Of a DNA stretch of 31,230 bases, positions 6,747-13,777 are shown piece by piece (position 1 is the first letter of the stretch; every line of letters begins with the position of its first letter). Both the position numbers and the translations under genes were made by a program. The notes under the pieces are model-generated. The model was given only the letters and a program-made list of their open reading frames with translations. It ran no database searches and was not told where the DNA came from. This stretch comes from a virus, in the IMG/VR virus record IMGVR_UViG_3300042305_002468, positions 1 through 31,230 of that record. One strand, written 5' to 3'.

Positions 6747-7697
6747 GTGTCCAAAAAGAACAGCAAGCAGGAGGCGCTGGAGAGGGCCCAGAAGTACGTC
6801 TCCGGCGACAAGCTCAACAAGTCCGAGGTCAAGAAGCTCGAAGACAAGGGCCTCTCGCAGAAGCAGATCCAGGCGGTGGCCGGCTCCATGAAGACCGGCG
6901 ACAAGGCTCAGACCTACATCGATCGAGGCAGCAGCGGCGGTTCCGGCGGCAGCAGCAAGGTCCAGGTCGTCGGTGGTGGTGCCACGGTCAAGGTCAACAG
7001 CAAGGGGCAGGCCGTCGTTCCTGGTGGTGCACCCATCGATCGTTTCGCCTACGGCGTTCCGGGTTCCAACCCGGTCGTGCCCCTGAGTCAGAAGCAGGCG
7101 GACAAGATCAACAGGAAGGTCGACAAGGCCGGTGGCTCCTTGACCCCCGGCAAGGGGATGGTTGTCAGCCGCTTTGTCAATTTCACCGATCCCGGCATTT
7201 ACCTCCAAGGAAATGTCAAGGGGGGCGGCCCCATTCGCACCGGTGGCGGCAAGTACCAGTTGCCGATCTACACCTCTGCCGCTCGGTCCGCCGGCAAGGA
7301 CGGCAAGAGCAAGTCCGCCGGCAAGGCCAGGCCCACCCCTGGCGGCACCGGTGGCTCGACCGGCTCCACCGCAGGCAGCGCCGCGGCCACCGCTTACCAG
7401 CGTGCCCGGGACCACCTCTCCGGCCGCACCCCCGAGGGCCGGCCGCCCGAGATGTTCCCCAACGGCATCACGCCCGGCCAGGCGGTCGAGGGCGTTGCCA
7501 ACTACGCCGACCGCCTCGGGGTCAACAACGCCAACTACTCCGGCTGGATGCAGGACCGCGCCGAGGCCGATCGCTACCAGTCCGGCACCATGCTGCAGCA
7601 GTTTGCCAGCGTCCTGCCCAAAGCCCCTGACGTGCTCAGCGCCAAGGACATGATCGACATGGCCAACCGGATGAACAGGCGGATCCAGATCAGCTAA
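6747..7697 (+). CDS. Low-complexity Gly/Lys/Ser-rich phage protein
   Basis: The 316-residue product is not recognised. It begins with a charged helical segment (EALERAQKYVSGDKLNKSEV, KKLEDKGLSQKQIQAVAG) that looks like a short protein-interaction domain. It continues with Gly/Ser linkers (around residues 65-75 and 205-225) and ends with a folded-looking part (NGITPGQAVEGVANYADRL, SGWMQDRAEADRYQSG, LSAKDMIDMANRMNRR). The composition resembles accessory virion or scaffold proteins more than enzymes. The start is a GTG without a clear ribosome site, so the true N-terminus may be later. A short inverted repeat (GCAAGCT 7701-7707, AGCTTGC 7731-7737) follows the stop. Confidence 0.6.
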   Translation: MSKKNSKQEALERAQKYVSGDKLNKSEVKKLEDKGLSQKQIQAVAGSMKTGDKAQTYIDRGSSGGSGGSSKVQVVGGGATVKVNSKGQAVVPGGAPIDRFAYGVPGSNPVVPLSQKQADKINRKVDKAGGSLTPGKGMVVSRFVNFTDPGIYLQGNVKGGGPIRTGGGKYQLPIYTSAARSAGKDGKSKSAGKARPTPGGTGGSTGSTAGSAAATAYQRARDHLSGRTPEGRPPEMFPNGITPGQAVEGVANYADRLGVNNANYSGWMQDRAEADRYQSGTMLQQFASVLPKAPDVLSAKDMIDMANRMNRRIQIS

Positions 7698-7733
7698 GTC
7701 GCAAGCTCTGTCTGCGCCCCCGCCTGCCACAGC

Positions 7734-7762
7734 TTGCATTGATCAAACTCAGGCTGTAGGGT
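7734..7762 (+). promoter_or_regulatory. Sigma-70-type promoter for thyX
   Basis: TTGCAT (7734-7739) and TAGGGT (7757-7762) are separated by 17 bases, and a TG precedes the -10 as in extended promoters. Transcription would start about 20 bases before the GTG of thyX. It overlaps the right arm of an inverted repeat, so thyX may have its own regulated promoter. Confidence 0.5.
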
Positions 7763-7786
7763 GCGCCCTGAACGGCTCATCCCTAC

Positions 7787-8500
7787 GTGAGGAACCCCTT
7801 CCGCTGCGAAGTGGTCGCTGCGACTGAAATGCCGCAGCGGCTGATCTATCTCGCTCTCCACAACGACTACTCAGAAGACTTCCACCCCGACACCACCCTG
7901 CCGGAGGACCGCTGCGGCCAGATCGCCGTCAAGCGTCTCCTCGATGGCAAGCGGGGGCACTGGGGCCCCCTGGAGCACCCCACCCTGTCGCTGTTGCTGC
8001 AGGTCGATCACAACACGATGGTGCAGCTGCGCACGCATCGGGTCGGCGTGACATTCGATGTCCAGTCCCAGCGCTACTCGGGGACCAGGATCGAGCGCGT
8101 TGCCCGCGGCGAGATCCCCGTGGAAGAGGTCTTCTACATCCGCCCGTCTGGCGTCTACCGCGACCGCCAGGGCGACAGCTACGAGTGGAGCACGAATCAC
8201 ATTGCGCGCATGCGCCAGCTCTGCCTCAATGCCGCCCAGGACTACGCCGACCTGCGCGCCGAGGGCGTCTCCGAGGAGCACGCCCGTTACGTGCTGCCCA
8301 CCTCCTACTTCCAGAACGTGCTGCTCACCGGCAACGCTCGCAGCTGGTTGCACCTCCTTGATGTGCGCCTCAAGGCCGACGCCCAGGACGAAATCCGCTG
8401 GGCGATGGAGCTCGCCGAAGCCTGCTACAGCGATTGGGTCCCAGAGATCCATGCAGCCTGGGCAGCAGAGCGCCGCGGCAAGGCCATCCTCGCTCCCTGA
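7787..8500 (+). CDS. thyX: FAD-dependent thymidylate synthase ThyX
   Basis: The 237-residue flavoenzyme methylates dUMP to dTMP using methylene-tetrahydrofolate, FAD and NADPH. Visible signatures are GHWGPLEHPTLSLLLQVD (around residues 57-74), the ThyX motif region QLRTHRVGVTFDVQSQRYSG (R82, H84, R85, S94, R96, Y97) and the C-terminal HARYVLPTSYFQN, then NARSWLHLLDVRL. The core RTHR...FDVQSxRY is a variant of the textbook RHRx7S signature and, from memory, is the form common in cyanobacteria and their phages. The GTG start gives the expected N-terminus (CEVVAATEMPQRLIYLA); a later ATG would cut the first strand. It provides thymidylate together with Dcd at 14529. Confidence 0.95.
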   Translation: MRNPFRCEVVAATEMPQRLIYLALHNDYSEDFHPDTTLPEDRCGQIAVKRLLDGKRGHWGPLEHPTLSLLLQVDHNTMVQLRTHRVGVTFDVQSQRYSGTRIERVARGEIPVEEVFYIRPSGVYRDRQGDSYEWSTNHIARMRQLCLNAAQDYADLRAEGVSEEHARYVLPTSYFQNVLLTGNARSWLHLLDVRLKADAQDEIRWAMELAEACYSDWVPEIHAAWAAERRGKAILAP

Positions 8501-8504
8501 TGCC

Positions 8505-8693
8505 ATGAGCAAACTCAACCACCCACCCAGTAGCGAGCAGGCCTGCTTGAACTGCTACTACTCCCGCCCCTCTTTATCGGGCGGCCAGGTCTGCCGCCGC
8601 ATGCCGCCGACCCCTGAGACGTGCCTAACGGCCTGGCCACGCGTGCAGGACGCCGACTGGTGCGGCGAATGGGCCGCCCGAGAGGAGACCTGA
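8505..8693 (+). CDS. Small Cys-rich (zinc-ribbon-like) protein
   Basis: This 62-residue protein has ACLNCYYS, then GQ-V-C-RRMPP, then TAWPRVQDADWCGEWA. The order CxxC ... CRRxPP ... WPxVxxxDWCGEW is a recurrent small phage/prophage family likely to bind one zinc ion through four Cys. Function is unknown. It begins four bases after the thyX stop and is followed within 4 bases by the next gene, whose ribosome site GAGGAG lies inside its 3' end. Confidence 0.75.
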   Translation: MSKLNHPPSSEQACLNCYYSRPSLSGGQVCRRMPPTPETCLTAWPRVQDADWCGEWAAREET

Positions 8694-8696
8694 AGC

Positions 8697-9140
8697 ATGG
8701 CCCGTCCCTCCCGCGTCGATCTCATGCGCCGGCTGTTCCCCGAGCTGGGCAGCACCGGCACCGGCGGTGAAACCGAAGCCGCCATCGCCATCAACACCCG
8801 CGCCTGTGAGGCCATCCTGGCCGACCAGATCCAGCTGTTCGACTCCTTCCTGGAGCGCCACGGCCCCGGCGCCCTGGTGCTCAAGCTGGCCGGCAGCGGC
8901 CGCGATGCCTACTACACCCCCCTCGAGTCCTTCTGCGAAGACCTGCTGGCAGCAGAGGCGGCCGGCGACATCCACAACTCCCGCTTTCTGCGGGATGTGA
9001 TCAGCCGCATTCGGGTCACCGACACCGAGCACAACGCCCTGTTCCTGCTCATCGACAAGAGCCAGGCCAGCCTGCTGGTCGTGCCCCGCGAGTACCCCGC
9101 CCGAGCCATCCAGGAGCTACAGGAGTCCCACACCCTCTGA
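8697..9140 (+). CDS. Hypothetical protein
   Basis: The 147-residue product is not recognised. It looks globular and mostly alpha-helical: VDLMRRLFPELG, then AAIAINTRACEAILADQIQL, then a mixed core ALVLKLAGSGRDAYYTPLES and FCEDLLAAEAAGDI, ending in the strands NALFLLIDKSQASLLVVPRE. It carries a good ribosome site (GAGGAG at 8682-8687) and is tightly spaced between its neighbours, so the gene itself is secure. Confidence 0.75.
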   Translation: MARPSRVDLMRRLFPELGSTGTGGETEAAIAINTRACEAILADQIQLFDSFLERHGPGALVLKLAGSGRDAYYTPLESFCEDLLAAEAAGDIHNSRFLRDVISRIRVTDTEHNALFLLIDKSQASLLVVPREYPARAIQELQESHTL

Positions 9141-9143
9141 GCC

Positions 9144-9779
9144 ATGGCCAAGACCCTGCCCACCCTGCTGCCTCCGGCTCATGTCGTCGAGGTGGCCCGC
9201 TGCACCATGGGGGCCATTGATCTGGACCCCTACAGCAACGCCGAGATCAACCACGTCGTTCAGGCCTCCCGCTACCTGGAGCGAGACGAGGACATGGCGA
9301 TCGCCACCGGCCGCCACTGGTCCCCCGGCGGCAGCAAGCGCGCGCTCCTGGCCGTGCCCAACGGCTTGCGCCGCGGCCGCGCCCTGGCCAACAAGCTGCT
9401 GTGCGAGTACCGCGCCGGCAGCATCAACGAGGCCATCTTCTGGAGCGGCAGCAACGAGATCCTGGCCTCCTGCCCGTGGCTGTGGGACTTTCCGATCTGC
9501 CTGCCATTCCGCCGCCTGGCGCCGCGCTTCTGGGACGACGAACTGGAGCAGACCGCCCGGGTGCTGCCGGCAGACTGGTCTGCCATCGTCTACCTGCCAC
9601 CCCCGTCCCCATCGGGCGCCTTCCGTGAGGGCCTGGCCCGCTTCCATGCCGCGGCCTCCCCGTACGGCCGGGTTGTCCTGGACGAATGGAGCGGCGAGAG
9701 CCGCTGGCAGGAGTCCTACCAGGTGTCCGTGGGCAAGCCCTACGCCTTCGGCGAAACCGCCTCCACGGAAGAGTCGTGA
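9144..9779 (+). CDS. Dam-like phage N6-adenine methyltransferase, apparently inactive
   Basis: The 211-residue protein follows the layout of phage Dam-type N6-adenine methyltransferases: AIDLDPYSNAEINHVVQASR (residues 24-43, family DPxS region), YLERDEDMAIA, a strand followed by the catalytic region, then ANKLLCEYRAGSINEAIF, WLWDFPICLPFRRLAPRFW. At the place where the family has the catalytic N/D-P-P-Y, this protein reads LLAVPNG (residues 68-74). The aromatic and the double Pro are lost, so methyl transfer is unlikely. The rest of the fold is conserved, which suggests a non-catalytic DNA-binding or decoy role. The stop overlaps the next GTG (GTGA). Confidence 0.6.
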   Translation: MAKTLPTLLPPAHVVEVARCTMGAIDLDPYSNAEINHVVQASRYLERDEDMAIATGRHWSPGGSKRALLAVPNGLRRGRALANKLLCEYRAGSINEAIFWSGSNEILASCPWLWDFPICLPFRRLAPRFWDDELEQTARVLPADWSAIVYLPPPSPSGAFREGLARFHAAASPYGRVVLDEWSGESRWQESYQVSVGKPYAFGETASTEES

Positions 9780-10339
9780 GCCCGCACCTGCCCTACGCCT
9801 ACAGCGACGAGGATGAGTTCCTCCACCCGATCGATGGCTGGCTGCTGCTGGATCGCGCCGTCGTCTACGACAGCTGGATCTCCTGGCGCCATGTCCTGCC
9901 CAGGGGCAGCCGGGACTGCAGGGCACTGGATGAGGGCACCAACAACGCCATCCTGGCCCTGGCCGCCGAGCTGCATGCCATCCACCAGCTCGTCCCCGGC
10001 TACCACGACCTGGGTGAAAGCCCCTTCCGGGTTACCCGCTGGTGGGACCCATTCGGCGGCGATCCCTGGAGCAGCGGACGGCTGTGCGTCTTCTCGCTCG
10101 CCGATTGCAGCAGCAGCGACTTCATCGTCCGCTGGCTGCCGGAAGGTTCCGGGCTCCACCTGGAGCCGATCGGCGACACCTACATCCGGGCCTGGCTGCT
10201 CACAATCCCGGCAGGAGATCCTGCTGCTCCTCGTCCTGTCGGCGGGCGGCAGCGAGGGCGGGGCCGGAGCCATAAGCGCCCGAGCCCTCCTCCTGGAACA
10301 CCTGATCACGCTCTGCCCGCAGAGCAGCCCGTCCCCTGA
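9776..10339 (+). CDS. Hypothetical protein with run-on C-terminus
   Basis: The 187-residue product starts at a GTG overlapping the previous stop (GTGA). Residues 1-145 look well folded and aromatic-rich (PYAYSDEDEFLHPIDGWLLL, VVYDSWISWRHVLPRGS, VTRWWDPFGGDPWSSG, YIRAWLLTIP). The last 40 residues are Arg/Pro/Gly-rich low complexity and run through the 3' end of an opposing gene (10200-10547). It is not recognised as a family. The tail may be a recent extension after loss of an earlier stop. Confidence 0.6.
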   Translation: MSPHLPYAYSDEDEFLHPIDGWLLLDRAVVYDSWISWRHVLPRGSRDCRALDEGTNNAILALAAELHAIHQLVPGYHDLGESPFRVTRWWDPFGGDPWSSGRLCVFSLADCSSSDFIVRWLPEGSGLHLEPIGDTYIRAWLLTIPAGDPAAPRPVGGRQRGRGRSHKRPSPPPGTPDHALPAEQPVP

Positions 10340-10547
10340 GGATGTCCACGGCCGCGTAGGGGTCGATGCTCTTGGGGCCTCGTTCGTTGCCGCCGGTGCG
10401 CGCTGCCCGGGCATTGACCCGCCCCCTGGCGATCTGGGCCCGGGCATAGGCCTCGCGCCGCCTGGTCCCCGAATCACTGGCCCGGACGCCCCCGGCACCT
10501 CTCGCCTGGCTGTAGCGTCGATCCACGTCCTGCTTGATGCAGCTCAC
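10200..10547 (-). CDS. Small hypothetical protein opposing the metabolic block
   Basis: This leftward frame of 115 codons fills the otherwise empty gap between two rightward genes. It is basic and helical: KQDVDRRYSQARGAGG, RREAYARAQIARGRVNARAA, then GGNERGPKSIDPYAAVDILR and a Gln/Glu-rich tail. Codons are consistently G/C in third position, supporting a real gene. The start is a GTG without a visible ribosome site. Its 3' end overlaps the preceding rightward gene by 140 bases, which is unusually long. It could be a structural or DNA-binding protein, but function is unknown. Confidence 0.5.
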   Translation of the reverse strand: MSCIKQDVDRRYSQARGAGGVRASDSGTRRREAYARAQIARGRVNARAARTGGNERGPKSIDPYAAVDILRGRAALRAERDQVFQEEGSGAYGSGPALAAARRQDEEQQDLLPGL

Positions 10548-10602
10548 AGGCTAGGCGCAATCCAATTCCACCACTCAGCAAGCCAAGGCAACCGCTGAAC
10601 GC

Positions 10603-11151
10603 ATGCACCACTGTCCTCGCTGCGAGACCAAAGCTCGCGTCATCGAAATCCGCAAGCTCGCCAACGGCGACAAGCGCCGCCGCCTGGCCTGCCAGAACAC
10701 GTTCTGCGGCCATCGCTGGACCGCGCACGAGCGCTCCAACGACCCAGTGCCCCAGCCGGTGGTCAAGGCCAAGCCCAGGCGACGCAAAGCCCCAGGTGAG
10801 CCCGACCTCACCGATGAGCAGCTGCTGATGATCTTCCAGCGGGTCGACCTCAACAACTGCCAGCTGGCCCGCATCTTGAACCGCAGCCGTGAACTGATCC
10901 GCCAGGTGCGCGCCGGCCTGGCCTACCGCGACCGGCTACCCCAGATCATCCGCGCAGCAGAGGCTCGCGTGCCTGACAAGGGCCATCGCTGTGAGCAGTG
11001 CAACCAGTGGCTCGGCTACTGCGCCATGGGTTTCCCCGACCCCCTGCTCGAAGGCACCGCATTCGCCAATGAGTGCGTGACCTTCTCGCCCCGCAGCGAA
11101 GGCGTCAGCCAGGCATCTGCTGAGACATCACCTGCTGCAGCCGCTCATTGA
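10603..11151 (+). CDS. Zinc-ribbon transcription factor-like protein
   Basis: The 182-residue protein opens with a four-Cys ribbon (HHCPRCETKARV, then RRRLACQNTFCGHRWTAHER), the pattern of Ogr/Delta-type phage activators and of NrdR-like ribbons. A basic linker (KPRRRKAPGEPD) leads to an HTH (DEQLLMIFQRV, NNCQLARILNRSRELIRQV). A second Cys cluster follows (HRCEQCNQWLGYCAMGFPDP, then ECVTF). It could be a late-gene activator. It lies at the end of the rightward block and its 3' end overlaps the opposing gene by 47 bases. Confidence 0.7.
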   Translation: MHHCPRCETKARVIEIRKLANGDKRRRLACQNTFCGHRWTAHERSNDPVPQPVVKAKPRRRKAPGEPDLTDEQLLMIFQRVDLNNCQLARILNRSRELIRQVRAGLAYRDRLPQIIRAAEARVPDKGHRCEQCNQWLGYCAMGFPDPLLEGTAFANECVTFSPRSEGVSQASAETSPAAAAH

Positions 11152-11512
11152 TGCCGCTGAGCTGCTGGGTCAGCAGGGCGTTCACTTCCGCGGGGGCGGG
11201 CGTCGACTGGCCGCGACCGATCCCCTCCTGCTGGAATGCTCCGCTCTGGACCCCCTGACGGAAGACGGGTTGCACTTGGGCGATCTGAGCGCGCATCTGG
11301 CTCAACTGCTGGGCAAGCACCGCTTCTCGCTGCGCTTCGATCATCGAGACCTGCTGGAAAGCTTCGCTGATCTCTTTTTTGGTAACCAGCTCCTCCACGG
11401 CCCAATCCTCCAAGCCGTCCAGTCGGCGGCGCAACCCGAAGCCGGTCGCACTGGTGCCGATGGCCAATCCGGCGAACCCCGTGGCAGCCGCGATCGCAAT
11501 GGTGGTGATCAT
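11105..11512 (-). CDS. Small membrane-anchored coiled-coil protein (spanin/holin-like)
   Basis: From an ATG at 11512 the 135-residue product begins with a hydrophobic segment MITTIAIAAATGFAGLAIGT that could be a signal anchor. It continues with a long Gln/Glu-rich helix (VEELVTKKEISEAFQQVSMI, EAQREAVLAQQLSQMRAQIA) typical of a coiled coil, and ends LSGINERLQQVMSQQMPG. One N-terminal membrane segment and a periplasmic coiled coil is the architecture of an inner-membrane spanin, and its place behind a lysozyme fits. This role is inferred; no homologue is recognised. A TTG 13 codons upstream is less likely as start. Confidence 0.6.
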   Translation of the reverse strand: MITTIAIAAATGFAGLAIGTSATGFGLRRRLDGLEDWAVEELVTKKEISEAFQQVSMIEAQREAVLAQQLSQMRAQIAQVQPVFRQGVQSGAFQQEGIGRGQSTPAPAEVNALLTQQLSGINERLQQVMSQQMPG

Positions 11513-11573
11513 GGGAAATCTGTGAGCACCGATCCAAGGTGCGTGTGACAAATCTACCCAATAGAAGCGCCTT

Positions 11574-11756
11574 TCAGCGCGATTGTTCAGGCTTTCGCGT
11601 CCAAAGCTGCTGGATGCCCTCGATCGCTTTCTTGAGTCCCGCCTGCCCGGCCCAGGCCGCCGCGGGCTCCAGGAACGCCTTCTGGGCGATCAGTCTCACA
11701 ACCGGCGCCAGCAGCGAGGCGACCAGCACATCGCCCATCACATGGAGGTCGCTCAA
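11574..11756 (-). CDS. Small hydrophobic protein of lysis cassette
   Basis: This 60-residue frame starts with TTG overlapping the upstream stop (TTGA), or alternatively with an ATG at 11738. It has one amphipathic/hydrophobic stretch (VLVASLLAPVVRLIA) and a basic C-terminus. Size, location between two membrane proteins and tight overlap suggest a small holin or antiholin, but the evidence is context only. Confidence 0.5.
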   Translation of the reverse strand: MSDLHVMGDVLVASLLAPVVRLIAQKAFLEPAAAWAGQAGLKKAIEGIQQLWTRKPEQSR

Positions 11757-12085
11757 GGCTCGGGATTGTCAGAGTGCAGATCGGGGTTCAGGGTCCAGTA
11801 CCCCTGCTGGTAGCCCTCCTTAATACCCTCCTCAATACCCTCCTTGCGCCCCTTGCTGGCGCCGATCACATAGCCGCCGATGCCCAGCGCGGCCGCCAGC
11901 GGGCCGCCGGAGCCCAGGCCGGAGATCGACAAGCCCCGGTCCCAGCACTCATTGAAGGTGCCGCCGCTCACCCTGCAGTCGCGGATGTAGAGCGCTCCCA
12001 CAGCCACATTGAGCCCAAGTACCAGGGCGGCGCCGACCATGCCCAGGATCGCGGAGGCTTTGGCCAGATCGGGGTGCGATGGCAT
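11753..12085 (-). CDS. Small two-membrane-segment protein, holin candidate
   Basis: The 110-residue protein has two hydrophobic segments (ILGMVGAALVLGLNVAVGAL, residues 13-32, and GPLAAALGIGGYVIGA around 61-76) separated by a loop with two Cys (DCRVSGGTFNECWD). A charged tail with a short internal repeat (GIEEGIKEGYQQGYW) follows, ending TLNPDLHSD. Two membrane segments with a charged C-terminus is a class II/III holin layout. It lies 31 bases after the lysozyme gene on the same strand. The function is inferred from topology and position. Confidence 0.6.
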   Translation of the reverse strand: MPSHPDLAKASAILGMVGAALVLGLNVAVGALYIRDCRVSGGTFNECWDRGLSISGLGSGGPLAAALGIGGYVIGASKGRKEGIEEGIKEGYQQGYWTLNPDLHSDNPEP

Positions 12086-12116
12086 CGACCTGCCTCAGGT
12101 CAACAACCAGCCCAGG

Positions 12117-13424
12117 TTAGCCAGCTGGTGCCGTCCACATATTCGTGAGGCGATCCAGCTCCTGCCAGGGATTACCACCTGACAGAGCATTGACGTGAGT
12201 CGTGACGTGCGCACCAAACGCCCGTCCGGTTACACCCTGGCTACCGAGAACGGTGCCGCGGGGGACCTTCATGCCTGGCTTGACGCTGTAGTCATTGAGA
12301 TGCCCAAGAAGGAGCTCGTAGGGCTTGCCGTCTGCCCCTGTGAACTTGCCGCTCAGCCAGTTGCCGTAGCCGCGCCCCGACTCCCCGCTGCCCTGCCCCT
12401 GGAATCCCTTACCGGTGATCTCCAGGTCCACTGGCGCTACGATCGGCGCTCCCACCCCGCCCGGCTTGACGAGGTCGTAGCCGCTCTGCTCAGCATCGGG
12501 ATCCCTGGTGCGATTGGTCGTTGCACCACCGAGGCGCCCCATTCGCAGTCCGCTCGACGCGTCTGCTGGCATGCCCGCCTGTGGCGCATTGAACTGCGGC
12601 ACAGGCACATCGAAATCAGGGATCGCCTGAGAGCCAGGCAATTGGCCTCCAGCGGCCACCAGGGGTCCAAGGTCCTCAATCGATACACCGGTAGCGGCCT
12701 TGAACAGGCCGGGCAGCAGGGCGCTGCTGGCAGCCATGCGCTGCTTGCCCACCGCCCCAGCGAAGCTGTTGTCCAGAACCGCTCCCGCCACCCCTGCGGG
12801 ACCGCTAGCTCCCGCGGGGGTGATCTTGGGGGCCATGGCGAATGGGGCGGCCATGCGAAAGCCTCCCGTCCCGCTCGCGCCGCCGAGGATCCCAGCAGCC
12901 ACGGCCTCCAGAGGCGAGCCAGCCCGGGTTGGCGCAGGGCTTGAAGCTGCTGTTGCCGAAGGCGCAAAAGGCGCCATCGGTGCGCCGTTCCCTCCCAGGC
13001 GGCTCTGGTAATGAGACAGCAGCTTGTCTGCTGCCTTGACCGGCTGACCGTAGTAGCTCGCTCCCTGCATCGTCGGCAAAGAGGCCCATTCCGGCGCCAG
13101 CTTGGCCAGGGTCTCGCGAGTCAAGGGCTTGTCAGGGTCAACCCCGCGACGGCGAATCAGCTGCAGGGCAGCTAAGTCCTGATTGGCGGGCGAGAAATCC
13201 TTGAGCCCTAACTCCTTGGCGGCCCCTTCCCAGGTAGCCGGGAGAAACTGGTATGCACCTGCCGCCGCCGAAGCGTAGCCGCCCCCTCGGTTGACCTGGT
13301 TTGGATGCCTGGACAGATCGCTGAACGTCTTGCCCGTGAACATCGTGTTGTAGCCCTGGGGTCCGCTTGTGCCCTCTGCAAGCCTGATCGTGTCCAGCAG
13401 GGCTCTGGCGTTCGGGCTGATCAC
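12117..13424 (-). CDS. Modular phage lysozyme: GH104-type plus M23-like domain
   Basis: The 435-residue protein should cleave peptidoglycan. Residues 1-150 match the lambda R/GH104 endolysin family: ALLDTIRLAEGTSGPQGYNT with catalytic E17, GYASAAAGAYQFLPATWEGA, LGLKDFSPANQDLAALQLI, and LAPEWASLPTM. A long Ala/Pro/Gly linker (about residues 150-310) follows. The C-terminal 110 residues have an M23 metallopeptidase-like order (SGYDLVKPGG, APIVAPVDLEI, GYGNWLSGKF, LLLGHLNDYSVKPGMKVPRG, AFGAHVTTHV), but the first zinc His is Gln/Ser and the HxH is altered, so peptidase activity is doubtful. It may serve wall binding or be a virion-associated lysozyme. A GTG start overlaps the NblA-like stop (GTGA) and has GGAGGAA just upstream. 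Confidence 0.8.
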   Translation of the reverse strand: MISPNARALLDTIRLAEGTSGPQGYNTMFTGKTFSDLSRHPNQVNRGGGYASAAAGAYQFLPATWEGAAKELGLKDFSPANQDLAALQLIRRRGVDPDKPLTRETLAKLAPEWASLPTMQGASYYGQPVKAADKLLSHYQSRLGGNGAPMAPFAPSATAASSPAPTRAGSPLEAVAAGILGGASGTGGFRMAAPFAMAPKITPAGASGPAGVAGAVLDNSFAGAVGKQRMAASSALLPGLFKAATGVSIEDLGPLVAAGGQLPGSQAIPDFDVPVPQFNAPQAGMPADASSGLRMGRLGGATTNRTRDPDAEQSGYDLVKPGGVGAPIVAPVDLEITGKGFQGQGSGESGRGYGNWLSGKFTGADGKPYELLLGHLNDYSVKPGMKVPRGTVLGSQGVTGRAFGAHVTTHVNALSGGNPWQELDRLTNMWTAPAG

Positions 13425-13777
13425 GATTCCTCCATCCCGAGCGCAATGGCTTCGATGTCGACATCCATTCTGGCGGCTTCCTGGCAGGCCTCAGCACGTT
13501 CGCCGACGTAGGCCGCCAGCTCCTCGTTGCTGGGCATGTGCCCGAATGTCGCGATCATCTCTTCGTCGGTCTCAGGCAGCGCAAGGTAGATGTCCATCGG
13601 CTCCTCCACCTCCATCCCCGCTTCCACCATCACCGATCGCAGGTAGTTGCCCTGCAGCAGGTAGTCCCTGCGCTCGTCGATCACCAGAGCAATCAGCTCG
13701 GCCCGGCTCAGATCCTCGATCTCTCCCCTCAACTGCCGCAACTGGAACTGCTGCTCCAGGCTGAGATCGAGCATCAT
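13421..13777 (-). CDS. nblA: NblA-like phycobilisome degradation protein with C-terminal extension
   Basis: Residues 1-52 match NblA/Ycf18 (Pfam NblA): LDLSLEQQFQLRQLRGEI, EDLSRAELIALVIDERRDYL, LQGNYLRSVM. Bacterial NblA reads LSLEQQFxLR ... SRExxxxxLxxxxRQxxxREN. NblA dimers bind phycobilisomes and hand them to the Clp protease, and phage-borne nblA is known from freshwater cyanophages. The product (118 residues) is about twice the normal 55-65: residues 53-118 form an acidic extension (MDIYLALPETDEEMIATFGH, NEELAAYVGERAEACQEAAR). GGAGGT at 13783-13788 precedes a GTG-ATG-ATG start cluster; the first ATG is used here. It overlaps the lysozyme start by 4 bases, so antenna breakdown and lysis are co-expressed. 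Confidence 0.8.
   Translation of the reverse strand: MMLDLSLEQQFQLRQLRGEIEDLSRAELIALVIDERRDYLLQGNYLRSVMVEAGMEVEEPMDIYLALPETDEEMIATFGHMPSNEELAAYVGERAEACQEAARMDVDIEAIALGMEES

Noticed and set aside
6720-7739. Leftward open frame of about 340 codons opposite the Gly/Lys/Ser-rich gene
   Set aside because: Its product is Gly/Val/Asp repeats typical of an antisense shadow of GC-rich coding DNA, without a start signal.
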